Shown here: one piece after another, positions 23,899 through 34,743 of the stretch | How the letters are laid out: every line of letters begins with the position of its first letter | How positions within the stretch are numbered: position 1 is the first letter of the stretch | NCBI GenBank assembly: GCA_015039365.1 | Contig: WION01000016.1 | Span: 434,001-498,000 of the forward strand | Source of the DNA: Amanita rubescens | Lineage: Eukaryota; Basidiomycota; Agaricomycetes; Agaricales; Amanitaceae | DNA: 64,000 nt | Direction of reading: 5' to 3' | Notes under the pieces: model-generated | What the model saw: only the letters and a program-made list of their open reading frames with translations | Told to the model about the DNA's origin: nothing | Database searches by the model: none | Position numbers and translations under genes: made by a program

Positions 23899-25848
23899 AT
23901 GTTCTCCATCTCGCGTTCACAGACTATCCGTGCGTTGTACACCCAAGGCAAGGCCTTCTCGAGACGAGCAGCGTCGGGTGCGTCGTGTCAGCTCTGTTTC
24001 AAGTGTTTTGACATGGACTGTGTACCATCGTAGGCTTTGCCACGTTCAATTGGGAGGTACATCGCGTCCTCTGGAATATATAAAACGTAACATTTAGCAT
24101 TTCCATAGGATCCCATCAACTTGGAGTCTCAGCTGACAGACGAAGAGATTGCTATACGGTATGCTCGCTAAGCGTTATGCGCATCTCATGCCATGTCATC
24201 TCAGATGTTTCGTTCGTTAGCGATACAGCTCGGGAATACTGTCAGGCACGTTGGAGTTCAATTCTTAGCGTGTCTTTGGTGACAAGCGATCAGTAGGAAA
24301 GTCTTATGCCCCGTGTCTTGCAAGGATGGAGGACAGAAGGTACTAAGCATGCAGCAGTTATTCCCCACAATCAAGCTGAATATCCGCCAGAACTTGACCA
24401 TTCTATTCTTCCCGAGATGGGAAAGCTTGGTTTATTGGGACCGACTATAAGTGGGTATGGTTGTGCTGGCGTCAGTAGCGTCGCATACGGATTAATTGCT
24501 CGGGAAATTGAGAGGTAGTGTGTCCAATCTGTTCGTTCGGCCTGTATTGTGCTGACCCCTTCGTAGAGTCGACTCGGGATACCGCTCAACAGCATCAGTG
24601 CAGTCTTCACTAGTCATGCATCCAATTAACGAGTTTGGATCAGAGGCGCAAAAGGAAAAGTACCTTCCGGGATTAGCAAAGGGTGAACTCGTAGGAGCCT
24701 TTGTGAGTTTATATTGCCCAGCACCTCCGAATGTGACCGAGCTCCCGCTAGGGCCTGACAGAACCGAACCACGGTTCTGATCCCGCTAGCATGGAGACTA
24801 CTGCAGAGGAGATAGAGGGTGGTTTTGTACTCAACGGCAGCAAGACATGGATTACGAACTCGCCTATCGCGTAGGATTTCATCGCACCTTCACGGACAGC
24901 TTATTAACCATCTACCTAGCGATATCTTTGTAGTATGGGCCAAGTGCAAGTGGGACGGAAAGATTAGAGGATTCCTGCTAGAAAAGGCGAGCCCTTAACA
25001 AAGGAAATTCATGATGCAATGTCTTGACTAGTGATAACAGGGTATGAAAGGCGTCTCAGCGCCGGCGATTAAAAACAAGGTCGCCCTGCGAGCTTCTGTG
25101 ACGGGATCCATCTTCATGGATTCTGTTCGTGTGCCCCACGACGCCCTTTTGCCCAAATCCAAAGGCCTTGGCGCTCCCTTTTCGTGCTTGAATTCTGCGA
25201 GGTACGTACCACAACCCACCTGCGACGGAACCACATCCCAAGAACTGCGGCTTTAGATATGGTATTTCATGGGGTGTTATGGGCTCCCTCGAGGACTGCA
25301 TTCACCGAACACGCGAATACGCATTAGAGCGATCCCAGTTCGACAGACCGCTAGCATCGTTCCAACTGGTCCAGAAGAAGCTTGTTGATGCTCAGACCGA
25401 GGTAGCACTCGGGCTGCAAGCAAGTTTGCAAGTTGGTCGGTTAAAGGACGAAGGCAAAGTCGCGCCTGAGATGATCAGCTTGATCAAACGAAACAACTGT
25501 GGAAAGGCTTTGGAACATGCGCGCATTGTTTTGGATATTCTGGGCGGAAACGCGTGTGCGGACGAGTGAGTACTAGGTTGTGTACCCTGTTGAACAATGT
25601 TCCGAGTCAAACGATCGCAGGTACCACGTCGGAAGACACGTTGCCAATTTGCAGGTGACGAATACCTATGAAGGTCAGTCGGTTCGCTAATGTAACCGTT
25701 GCACCACTTAATCTGCGTTATGACAGGGACATATGTCGGTGCTCCCCCATTCTCGAATACAATGGACACACTAACTTTCTTATTGCAGGATATCCACACC
25801 CTTATCCTGGGCAAAGCAATTACAGGCATTCCTGCCTTTGCAAACTGA
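23899..25848 (+). CDS. GCDH: Glutaryl-CoA dehydrogenase (mitochondrial)
   Basis: Multi-exon acyl-CoA dehydrogenase. The leader [20 protein letters not shown] looks like a mitochondrial presequence, followed by [14 protein letters not shown]. Characteristic blocks are [54 protein letters not shown] (substrate/FAD loop), [14 protein letters not shown] and the C-terminal [19 protein letters not shown], with the catalytic Glu in NTYEGT. The enzyme oxidises and decarboxylates glutaryl-CoA to crotonyl-CoA in lysine and tryptophan breakdown. The intron at 24246-24296 appears to use a GC donor (CAG|GCACGT). The gene ends tail-to-tail with the polymerase gene, about 100 bp apart. Confidence 0.92.
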
Positions 25849-25946
25849 GAAATATATGAAAGGCTACACATACGCAATACACAGAAGGTAACCATACACC
25901 TGACTATAGGATACACATTGGCCCAATAAATAACTTGCATTTTCAT

Positions 25947-28001
25947 TCATACATCCGCATTCCGCATGAGGGGATCAATCCACTCCAGCCCAAGGATGTC
26001 GAAAACTTCCATTTCGCTCTTTGGGACAAACAATTTTGAGTCGTACCGGCGTGTTCTGATAACGACAGTCAACGAAGCAATTTGCTGAATTGGAATAACA
26101 GCTTGCAGCCCAGTGCTATCAAACTTCATTTGCCTAGCAGTCGACTCAGCAAATACCATTTCGTGCCGTCAAGTCACCTACTTTTCGACCTTTGCCCAGA
26201 GACGAAGGTCCCTTTCAAACATTTTTGAGCCAGACCTATGATGCTAATATTATCCCTGATAAGACTCAAGGGGACAGACGCTTACCACCCAACAATGGCC
26301 GTCCAATACGCATCGGGCGCTGCAAAAATCAGATCAAGGCGGCGGTAGACTCGCTTTCTGTCTCCGCTATCCGGAAGTTTGAAGACTGTCAATGCCTTTT
26401 CGAGCGAGTCCAAGTGTCCGGTTTGAAGCGAACCATGAGAGTGGAAGCCGGATAAATCTGTCACCCTTATCCATCAGGCATAACCTACTTGTTCAAAGGA
26501 GTAAAACTAACGCATGACGTTAGTGACTAATCCTACAGCAATAACGTTAGTTGGGTTCTTTGATAGAACAAAGTCGGATCTAACCTCGCTTGTGCATACG
26601 GAAAACCAGTTTTTGGCACAAACCTTTTACAATGTCAGCTCCGTGTTCTTGATCGGGGTGGCTGAAGACAATGTCCATATCATTGCCAAGAGGCTTTCCT
26701 CGGCGATATCTATGGGCGGCATGTTTCAAGGTTATTTGACATAAAATCCGTTATAGGACATACCCGCCGACAATGGTGCTAACGCAACCAGGTTGAATGT
26801 CGTCTAATTCTGTCATAACAGCCTGGTATATTTCTTCTACCTCTCCTCTGGGGATGGGTGCCGCGAAATCTTCCCTCAGCAAGAGTCCAACTTTGATAGT
26901 TATCTCAGGAATCTTCGATTTACGCTGTACCAACACGCCATTTGGAGTGTAGATAGGTTCGTCGATGGCGGAGCCATCGTCACGCTTCACATCGTAGTAG
27001 CGTTCCATGTCTTCGATAGTGCGCAGACCTAGATCCCAAAGGTTCCTTGCGGTTACCGGACCAACTCCATGAATGGAAGAAAACGCAGAAAGAGCCTTGA
27101 ATTCTTCCGATTCGCGAGTCACCTCTGGAAAACCATGTCAGACTTGTTTTGGACGCGAGCTATGCAGCATACTGCATTCCTCGATGAAACCATTTTTCGT
27201 AAACTCTTCAACCTGTGGAGAAGCACTTAGTACGCCCAGGGGGCACTGGCGAAATTCTGACCTTGGATCGAATCTTTTCGCCAAGATGGGGAAGATTCTT
27301 CACTTCCTTCCGGTATGTCTCGGGTGTTATAAGGTAAGGATATGCTAAGCAATGTCAGCATGGGTGAAACCAAGATCTGGCGCAGACCTTTCAATATCTG
27401 AAAATCGTCGGTTACCACTAATCACATTCTTAGTACTAACTTACGGAGATGGCGCGCTCATAACTGAGTGCATTGGTCGATTTCCCTTCAAGCTCCCTGG
27501 AACGCTCCAGAACGTGGAGTTCTTCGATAAGGGCTTGATTTGGGCAAATCAGAGGAGAGGCTCTACAGCACGCGTAGCGCGACTTATAATTCGCCTTGAC
27601 TTGGTCGCTTGTTGTATCCAGAGGGATAGAAAGGGGAAGTCGTGAACCTGGACGCGAAGGGGAGGCTGAGAGCTGTTCCTTGAGAGCCACGTAGGTTACA
27701 TAACTAGCTGGACGGCCGTATTTGACAGAGTCTCTGAGCCAATCGGGGGTAACGATGGCCTTGTTCCTCTGCATTGATAGTAAACACCTGATGCAAAAGA
27801 GTGATCTCGCAGGCTGACCGCGGTGTCCCAAGCGACATGCCGTTCAAGGCGCCTCTTCATGCGGATGGCCGTGATGATGACATCGGCGTCTTCCGGATCG
27901 CCGGAGAGCTGTAGGTTGAGATTGCTGTTTGTATCGAGTAAGGAATAGAGGTCGTGGACGGCACTAGAGTCTAGCTTTGCCTGAATTAAGTATACCTTCA
28001 T
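25947..28001 (-). CDS. Family X DNA polymerase (Pol lambda/mu/POL4-like)
   Basis: Minus-strand multi-exon gene with ATG at 28001 (MKVYLIQAKL) and stop at 25947-25949. A BRCT-like N-terminus contains DADVIITAIRMKRRL and TPDWLRDSVKYGRP. The helix-hairpin-helix is FSSIHGVGPVTARNLWDLG. Across an intron the palm reads GGYRRGKPLGNDMDIVF, with two metal-binding Asp, and the third comes in RRLDLIFAAPD. The end is MKFDSTGL...FDILGLEWIDP, as in fungal Pol X. These enzymes fill gaps in base-excision repair and non-homologous end joining. All catalytic Asp are present, so it is probably active. A palindromic ATGACGTCAT lies 16 bp upstream of the start codon. Confidence 0.88.
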
Positions 28002-28040
28002 GGGAGAGTGAACAGAATGACGTCATGAAGTCGGTCAGGG
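27973..28040. repeat. Direct repeat copy A (5' end of the polymerase gene)
   Basis: This segment closely matches 29526-29590 in the same orientation: CTGAAYTAAGTATACCT, then after a few differing bases AGAATGACGTCAT and GTCGGTCAGGG. Copy A covers the first codons and 5' leader of the Pol X gene. Confidence 0.65.
28017..28026. promoter_or_regulatory. CRE/ATF-type palindrome upstream of the polymerase
   Basis: The palindrome ATGACGTCAT contains TGACGTCA, the consensus of CREB/ATF bZIP factors, just upstream of the Pol X start codon. An identical palindrome occurs at 29567-29576 inside the duplicated copy. A role in bZIP control of a DNA-repair gene is plausible but inferred. Confidence 0.4.
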
Positions 28041-28134
28041 ACGAGTCGGTGCCAGCAGGCGCATACATGATGGTGGGTCTGCACGTTGCTCGCGCCCACC
28101 ACAGAGTCTTGGACAATGGGGACACGAACAAGGA

Positions 28135-29035
28135 GTGCAGCATCCTATTCATGTCCACCTCCATTTTATTCTAACCACCAACCCGAGTACCGTGCAATTC
28201 CTGCAATTCCCCAATCCCGCCAATTGGAAATGGGTCTGCTGTCTCGCCTTCTCCATCAACGGACTCGTTAAATCGAGATTTACGTCGAAACCGTACAAAT
28301 GGATCCGCTACGCTACAGGAGTTGTTACTGGAACCCATGGTCATCTCTGTGCTGAATACGACCCACTGGTGGACTACACCACGACAAATGAAGAGAAGTG
28401 CCGCATGTTTCCGATTGAGAGTTCAGTTGAAAATACTAGGATTAAAACATCCAGCACCGCAAGCAAATATTTGGGTGATTTCCGTCAGGATGTAACGCAG
28501 CGGGATATAGGGCATTGTGTGTTGTGTGGATTTACAATGGGAACCGAGGCTACACACCTTATACCACCCGGGAAAGCGCAGTTTTGACCCTAGTGGAAAC
28601 GAAATTATACGGGATATCAATGACATTCGAAATGGTCTGTATATCAATCTTGTTACATCTAGTGGCTTGGGTATATTATATATACTGCCATCTTGGTGGT
28701 ACTACGCCGTCTCGTTGATGTGATATATTTAATTGGAAGCTGACAGCGTCTCTGGCCAGATGCTCAACTTTGCTTTGGACACATTAGATGTCAGTCCGAA
28801 TGCAGACAACACGCAAGAAAGGTTTAGGTTTCTTGTTCAACTTGAATGTGCCGTCTGGCACCGAAATCAGGGTCGCTCGCGATAAATCAGACTGGTCTCT
28901 CGCTGTGCTTTTTGAGGGCGTCTATGCAAGCGTGGTGATAGAACATTTCGGTGTTTGTTCTGTTGAGATTGATAGTGCCTTGAAAAAGCTGGACTAGATG
29001 ACAAGCCCCGACGCGACGAGGCTGCAATAAGGGGG
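28135..29035 (+). pseudogene. Degraded fungal HNH-nuclease-domain gene
   Basis: One forward frame (28135-28587) gives a protein-like stretch ending in GHCVLCGFTMGTEATHLIPP, matching the Cys-x-x-Cys and His region of fungal HNH-type domains. It then stops. The continuation FDPSGNEIIRDINDIRNG, also expected in this family, lies in another frame starting around 28575, so a one-base frameshift separates the halves. A further fragment with TLDVSPNADNTQERFRFLV appears at about 28765-28870 in yet another context. No in-frame ATG is evident at the 5' end. It lies between the Pol X gene and a duplicated piece of that gene's 5' end. It is most likely non-functional; accessory fungal HNH genes are often multicopy. 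Confidence 0.5.
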
Positions 29036-29525
29036 TGGGCGTTTGCCGTCCCGGTGGCCCTACCTTCGATGCCTACGATATGCTCCTCATTTATCCGTTT
29101 ATAGCGATAACACTGGAGGAGGTAAGAAACTATGCACAGCGCTGGGAGGAGCGGCAGTCGCAACGTAGAGCTGTGGAGGAAAATGTTAATGCATGGCCCA
29201 GTACTTGAGAACGAGCGATTGATGCCTACATTCTGGTTGTATTGCGTAACGTACGCAGTGAATAATTCATGGTCTTGCCTATCCCTAGGTGCCTGGTACC
29301 GAACATTGCCGATGAAACCGAGTTATTCAATTTCTTGCTTTAGAGTTGATCAAGCAGCTTTTGGGAATTGGCACGACATTGGTATCTCTACAGGTCGTGC
29401 ATGTTTAGCTCTGTAATTATTTAACGCCATGAATAATTAATAAACTATGAAATGGAAGCGAACCGCTGATTCGATGAACTTCAGTAGGTGTGCACAGTAC
29501 GTCCTTTTCCACACTTGGTATTTAA

Positions 29526-29590
29526 CTAACTTTACCTGAACTAAGTATACCTGTGTGAAGAAGAGAATGACGTCATTGAGTCGGTCAGGG
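29526..29590. repeat. Direct repeat copy B (fragment of the polymerase 5' end)
   Basis: Second copy of the 27973-28040 segment, about 1.55 kb away. In the minus direction it retains VYLVQ-like coding and the ATGACGTCAT palindrome, but the position of the start codon has changed and the polymerase ORF does not continue. A weaker match beyond it (CACGTGGCTCGCGCCCA against CACGTTGCTCGCGCCCA near 28082) extends the similarity. It is a partial duplication now lying upstream of the NMN adenylyltransferase gene. Confidence 0.6.
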
Positions 29591-29845
29591 TCAAGCTACT
29601 AACTTGTGGGCGGACACACGGTGGCTTCTTTAATCTTATTGCGAGGGTCGCTGGAAAGCGCGTGCACGTGGCTCGCGCCCAGCGCTGGTAGCTGCAGTCA
29701 CGCCCAAGCAGAGCACATGCCACTGTCACTCTTAGTCGGCCGTCGCCTGCCTCGGCTGCCACTAGCCCGTGGGAAGCAATTACTCATGGTCATCGGGATT
29801 GGCATTGCTCCTTTCGCTTCAGTAATACCCTCACTTGCCTCCCCG

Positions 29846-30966
29846 ATGTCCACCTCTCTACCTGGATCGCCTCCCTATGAGTCCAGGTTCACTTATCCAC
29901 AGAATTACGCTTTCCCTCTTCACCGTCTCTCCCGCACTCTCAAAGACCCCTCAAAGACTCCGATCGTACTCGTCGCATGTGGTTCTTTCAGCCCAGTTAC
30001 TTATCTCCACCTTCGCATGTTTGAGATGGCGAAGGATTATGTTAGACAAAATACCGATTTCGAGATAATGGCTGGTTATCTCAGTCCCGTTAGCGACCAA
30101 TACAAGAAGCCTGGTTTGCTCAGTGCTCATCATAGGTGAGCTTGTTTTTCCGTTCTACTTATCGGCCGGGACTTCTGTCGCCATCCAATCTCCGCTTGTG
30201 TCATTCACTCCCACGCACAGCGCGCATGCTTATTTTTAATACACTCTAATTGTTACTTTGCAGAGCCAATATGTGCATGCACGCCGCCGAGGAGACGAAC
30301 ACCTGGCTTATGATAGACACATGGGAGGCTTTCCAATCATACCAACGCACCGCCGTCGTGCTAGATCATTTCGATTATGAAATCAATCAAAGGCTCGGAG
30401 GCGTTTATACCGAAGATGGCGAACACAGGAACGTTCGCGTTATGCTATTGGCCGGTTCCGACCTGATCGCGACTATGAGTGAACCTGGTGTCTGGAGTCA
30501 CGAAGATGTACGTATAGTACTTTGTTACTCGCATCACGAGGCCCACTTACTCCATTAGCTTGATCACATTCTCGGTCGTTACGGAGTCTTCGTCATCGAG
30601 CGAGCGGGCAACGGATTGGAGCAAGCTATCGATAATCTCCAGCGATGGCGGTCCAACATTTATCTCATTTCCCAACTTATACAGAATGATGTCAGCAGCA
30701 CCAAGGTTTGACCGTCGATATGGTGCATCGACCCTAGACTCATCATCGCCTCTTAGGTCCGACTATTTCTACGTAGAGGCCTTTCGGTCCGATACCTCCT
30801 CCCAAATCCAGTCGTTGATTATATAGAACAACATGGACTGTACCAAGACGAAAGTGCTGCAGTTGTAACAAATTCGTCCAATCTAGATAAAGGAAACAAA
30901 GGGACAGGGAAGGAAAGGGATCCGGCCCTTGGCGGACCTAAGAAGGAGTTAACAGTCCCTTCATAG
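29846..30966 (+). CDS. NMA1: Nicotinamide-mononucleotide adenylyltransferase
   Basis: Four exons: 29846-30135, 30264-30507, 30559-30705 and 30757-30966, phases consistent. The nucleotide-binding motif is GSFSPVTYLHLRMFEMA, the fungal form of GxFxPxxxxH. It is followed by VSDQYKKPGLLSAHHR, WMID-type WLMIDTWEAFQS, LLAGSDLIATM and the ISSTKVR-equivalent DVSSTKVRLFLRRGLSVRYLL near the C-terminus. The enzyme joins NMN (or nicotinate mononucleotide) and ATP to make NAD or its deamido form, the last shared step of NAD synthesis. An in-frame ATG further upstream (about 29786) would add a hydrophobic stretch; I prefer 29846 (MSTSLPGSP). The C-terminus is a short charged tail. Confidence 0.93.
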
Positions 30967-31258
30967 TAGGAGTTGTCTTATGCGCGGATCGTAAGTGCTT
31001 ACATCATTGTTTTTTTTAATTTTCATCTCAAGGCCTTTGAAAACAGTTTATTTGTATGCTGTTTCGCGTGTATGAGCATGCATGCATGTATCTATATGGC
31101 AGGATGTAGGAGCAGAGAGAGACAGAGCGCAATTTATGCAAGTCTTATTTATGATCAATGGACTTGAATTCTAGAGTTATTTTTTATCGTTTCGGTTAGT
31201 AAACATCAACCTTATTTTATCTGCGATTACCTGAGTTCGTTGGTCTTTATGATGCCCG

Positions 31259-31465
31259 ATGTCAACCCGAGTCGTACGACTCGTGAATGTGAATACGGAT
31301 GTCTCAACCGCCGGCATGGGTAGAGTTATTCGCGCAGCAATCCTGATGGCGCAGAGTCGCAAAAAGAAATCGGTGCCCCTCGCTAAACTGACAAAGGGCA
31401 ATGCCCGTGCTCGACACAGGAAGCTGGGGATCGCTCGCCGTCAGCCAGTCGAAGCGTACTTCTAG
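31259..31465 (+). CDS. Short basic open frame, uncertain
   Basis: A 68-codon ATG-initiated frame with strongly basic composition (MGRVIRA; KKKSVPLAKLTKGNARARHRK). It superficially resembles pieces of ribosomal proteins such as uL2 but matches none well enough to name. It may be a decayed fragment or chance. No splice partner found. It lies between NMNAT and the first MFS gene. Confidence 0.2.
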   Translation: MSTRVVRLVNVNTDVSTAGMGRVIRAAILMAQSRKKKSVPLAKLTKGNARARHRKLGIARRQPVEAYF

Positions 31466-31731
31466 GCATAGGATCGACACTAACACAACCAAGATTCGCA
31501 TAAGCATGTGCGTGTAGCAAGCACTCTTCGTTCGTTTAACCTCTTCGATAGCGGGAGACCTTGTGGTGATCCTCCAGTTCTTTCAGACCTGGACGCAGGA
31601 TGCCCGTGGCGTTCATGCTGCTTCTTGTCCTATAGGCTTCTTCGGCTTCATTCTTTGTGCCAAACTCCCGTTTGCCAGAGTTTTAAAGGTCGAGGTCTGC
31701 CGCACTGTCGTCCTGCAAGCGCACTTGAACG

Positions 31732-33801
31732 ATGACAGAATTCGACGCCGAACCCAAACAAATTTCTCCAACAGCTAAAGGTGACGACTCGAAGCGCCGA
31801 CTCGAGAACTTGGAGCGGAAGACGCTGTAAGCTCCGGTCTTGCTTGTATCGCTTCTAGGCTTGCTTACGTTGATCAAGGCGCCAGATAGATTTACGTTTA
31901 GTATATTTTCTAGGATTTCTATGCGCATTGGATTTCATGGACAGGGCAAACCTAGGGATTGCTCGCGTTGCGGGAATGGGTGAAGATTTGGTGAGCGCAA
32001 GCTGCACTTGAGGGTTTGACGTGTTGATCGTGTCGCAGCATATAAACGTCGGAAGTCGTTACAGCGTCCTGTCGCTTGTGTACTTTATACCATATGTCTT
32101 GCTGCAAGTGCCCCATACGCACATTGAAATTCTTGTTGATCTTTCTCTAGTCAATTACCGAGCAATTTGTTCGTACGGCAGATAGGCGCTAAGAACTTTT
32201 TGGGTTTCTGCGTAGTTTCGTGGGGAGTTGTGCAGCTGAGCATGGGGTTCGTTCGGTCGTGGGGATACCTAATGCTTTGCCGAGTTCTACTTGGGGCCAT
32301 GGAGGTGCGCTTCTACGCCTGCTCGGGATGTCCTTCATGCGGAACTTGACAGGCGGGTTTTTTCCCTGCACTCTTATTCATCATCTCGACGTGGTGCGTT
32401 GAAAGGCTTACTATTTTCCCAGAACTTGACATCGCTACAGGTACATCCGACACGAAGTCCAAAAACGGTAAGCTCCGTCCGGTCCGAACTTCCGATTGAA
32501 TCAATAGTCATTGGGCGCAGGCTCGCCGCCCTTTGGTTCATCGCAATACTGGCTGGGGGCCTCAGTCCAATATTGGCCTACCTTATCAGTCTACTCGGTG
32601 GTAAATTCGGCATAACTGCCTGGTCTTGGATATTCGTAGGTATTAGTCCCTGCCGCAGGGATGTTAATAAATTGTTCATATTCTAGATCATCGAGGGAGC
32701 CATTACGATAGTCTGCGGCCTCCTTTCATGGAGATACCTACCCGATTTTCCCGACCAGAACCAATTTTTAGACGCGGAACAGACCGAGTTAATCCTGAAG
32801 CGCATTGAAGAAGACAGAGGAGATTCTGTTCCGGATGTGATAACAGGAAATAAGGTGAAATCTCACCTCCTGGATTGGAAATTGTGGGCATTCGGTGAGC
32901 ATGCTAAGACGTATTTAGGCATGACAGTTATTCAGGATGATATTGCAGGATTAATGTATTTCTGTGCGACGGTTCCTGGATTCGCGAACGGGTAAGGCAG
33001 ATTTTGTTCAGAGATTAGCCTTCAACCAGTTGTAGATTCTTCATTACGATCATTCTTAAGAGCATGGGCTGGAACATTAGAGATTCGATGCTGCTGGTAG
33101 GTGGATCGGATCACCTGCACGTGTTGATTCACATGGTTCCATAGAGTGCACCACCGTTCATAGTTGCAGTCGGTGATATTACTTTATCGTATGGCGTGTC
33201 AATGAACGTAACAACAGGGGATGAATAACATGATTTTTGCGTGGATATCTGACAAGATCCGACACAGAGCTGCATTCATTGCCATGGGTGCTATTTCGGG
33301 AATCATTGGACTAACACTTACTGGCTTCGTCATACAACCCAATTTGAGGTATGCGGGTGCGTATTCCGTAGAACCGAAGATGCCAATACGAACTGAATTA
33401 CCCCTCCCCAGGACTCTTTCTTAGCACTGCGGGTTCCACAATGGGTATCTCCGGTATCTTGGCCTACGTGAGTTTCAAACATCCAACGTGCTAGAGACTG
33501 ATAATGGATGAATTTCCATATCAAGTCTTCGAACAATGTTATATCTCACAGTAAAAAGGCCGTTATGTCAGCCCTAGTCGTATCGTTCGGCGCGATAGGC
33601 GGTATATTCACATCCGCTGTTTTCCGACAAGAAGACTTCCCTCGATATATTCCAGGCATATATGCGTCGATAGCTTGCCAGATTCTTCTATTATTGCTTC
33701 TTGCAGGTACCACGATGCATTTCTGGAGCCAGAATTCCAAAGCACGCATTGGATCATCGGTGATTTTAGAAGGACAACCAGGCTTCCGATATACAATGTA
33801 G
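31732..33801 (+). CDS. Dal5-type MFS transporter (allantoate/anion permease family), copy 1
   Basis: Start MTEFDAEPKQISPTAK at 31732. Exons join to RQIDLRLVYFLGFLCALDFMDRANLG (TM1 region with the family's DRANLG), HINVGSRYSVLSLVYFIPYVLLQLPSN, FLGFCVVSWGVVQLSMGFV, EAGFFPALLFIISTWYIRHEVQKR, then a central acidic loop (LKRIEEDRGDSVPD), the second six-TM half and a C-terminus ending QPGFRYTM. This is the anion:cation symporter branch of MFS (Dal5/Tna1-like), plasma-membrane importers of small organic anions. The intron at 32104-32150 has a GC donor (CT|GCAAGT); the neighbouring paralogue has GT at the same place. Substrate unknown. Confidence 0.88.
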
Positions 33802-34743
33802 TCAGGGTCAAAGTATGTCACGGAATATGCCGAATAGAGGCATTACCTCTTTCAATTTTTATATTCGACTATCCGAATGTTGACTTGTATTCGATAATGG
33901 AGCGGATACTTATCTGATGCTCATGTCAATCTACTTGGCTGTCGTGCGGGCGATGAAGGGACCCATGTCCGTGTGGAGAATCGCGCATGTCCTCGTACCG
34001 AACGTACCGAACTTGAACGCACTTCCCGTAGAGATCTTTTTGACACTTGTGGAATGCAAGTTGAGGCTGTGTAGCGGAACCAATCAAACTCGGATTCTTT
34101 CCGCGCATCCGATCTTGAGAAATTCACTTCAAAGTTTCTTTGTCGGCAGCATCGAGGCGAGTGACGTAATCCTTTGGCTTTGCTGCAAACGTACCGTACC
34201 ATAAGTATACATCCAAGACGATTAATGTTGCACCAAATGGCCGCGAGAAACAAGATGAAAGGTTGAATTCGGCGGCACTCGGTACGGGTAACGTAAAGAC
34301 AGTATGTGTTCGCCTTTTTCTCTCCCGCGACGCTGAACTCGTTGTTCTATCACGCCGTATCAGGGGTCTTAGGCGCGCGATCCTGAACGCCTATCGTGCC
34401 TTGAGGTGCGGAAGAGCCTGTCAGTCAAAAGTCTATAAAGTGGCCGGGGTACGACCGTTCGGCGAGCCGTCGCTAACGATCCAGAGAGCTGGAGCGCGCT
34501 GCCATAGCGGTCTTGTTGAGCGTGGACAATTAATTGAGAAAATGTAGTTTGCAAGATGTCAAGAATGACTGGTGTCGCGGAATGTTCGAGCTTTGACTGG
34601 GAATCTTATGGGCCTCATCCGTGTGTTCATGAAATCCCTCAATACATCAGGGTCTCTATGCTTGGACGAGTGCTTGGACTACTATAAAGGCGGCTGCTCC
34701 AGGGTTGCCCCACTTATTGAATAGCGTGACTGCATTGGCAACT
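33802..34743. other. Intergenic spacer between tandem MFS genes
   Basis: No gene supported. Several short open frames overlap on both strands without motif or splice support. It presumably contains the promoter of MFS copy 2. Confidence 0.4.

Noticed and set aside
31312..31465. Ribosomal protein uL2 fragment
   Set aside because: MGRVIR matches the uL2 start, but the following residues do not; naming it would overreach.
32104..32150. Frameshift mutation in MFS copy 1
   Set aside because: The apparent shift disappears when a GC-AG intron is allowed, and the paralogue confirms the joined sequence.
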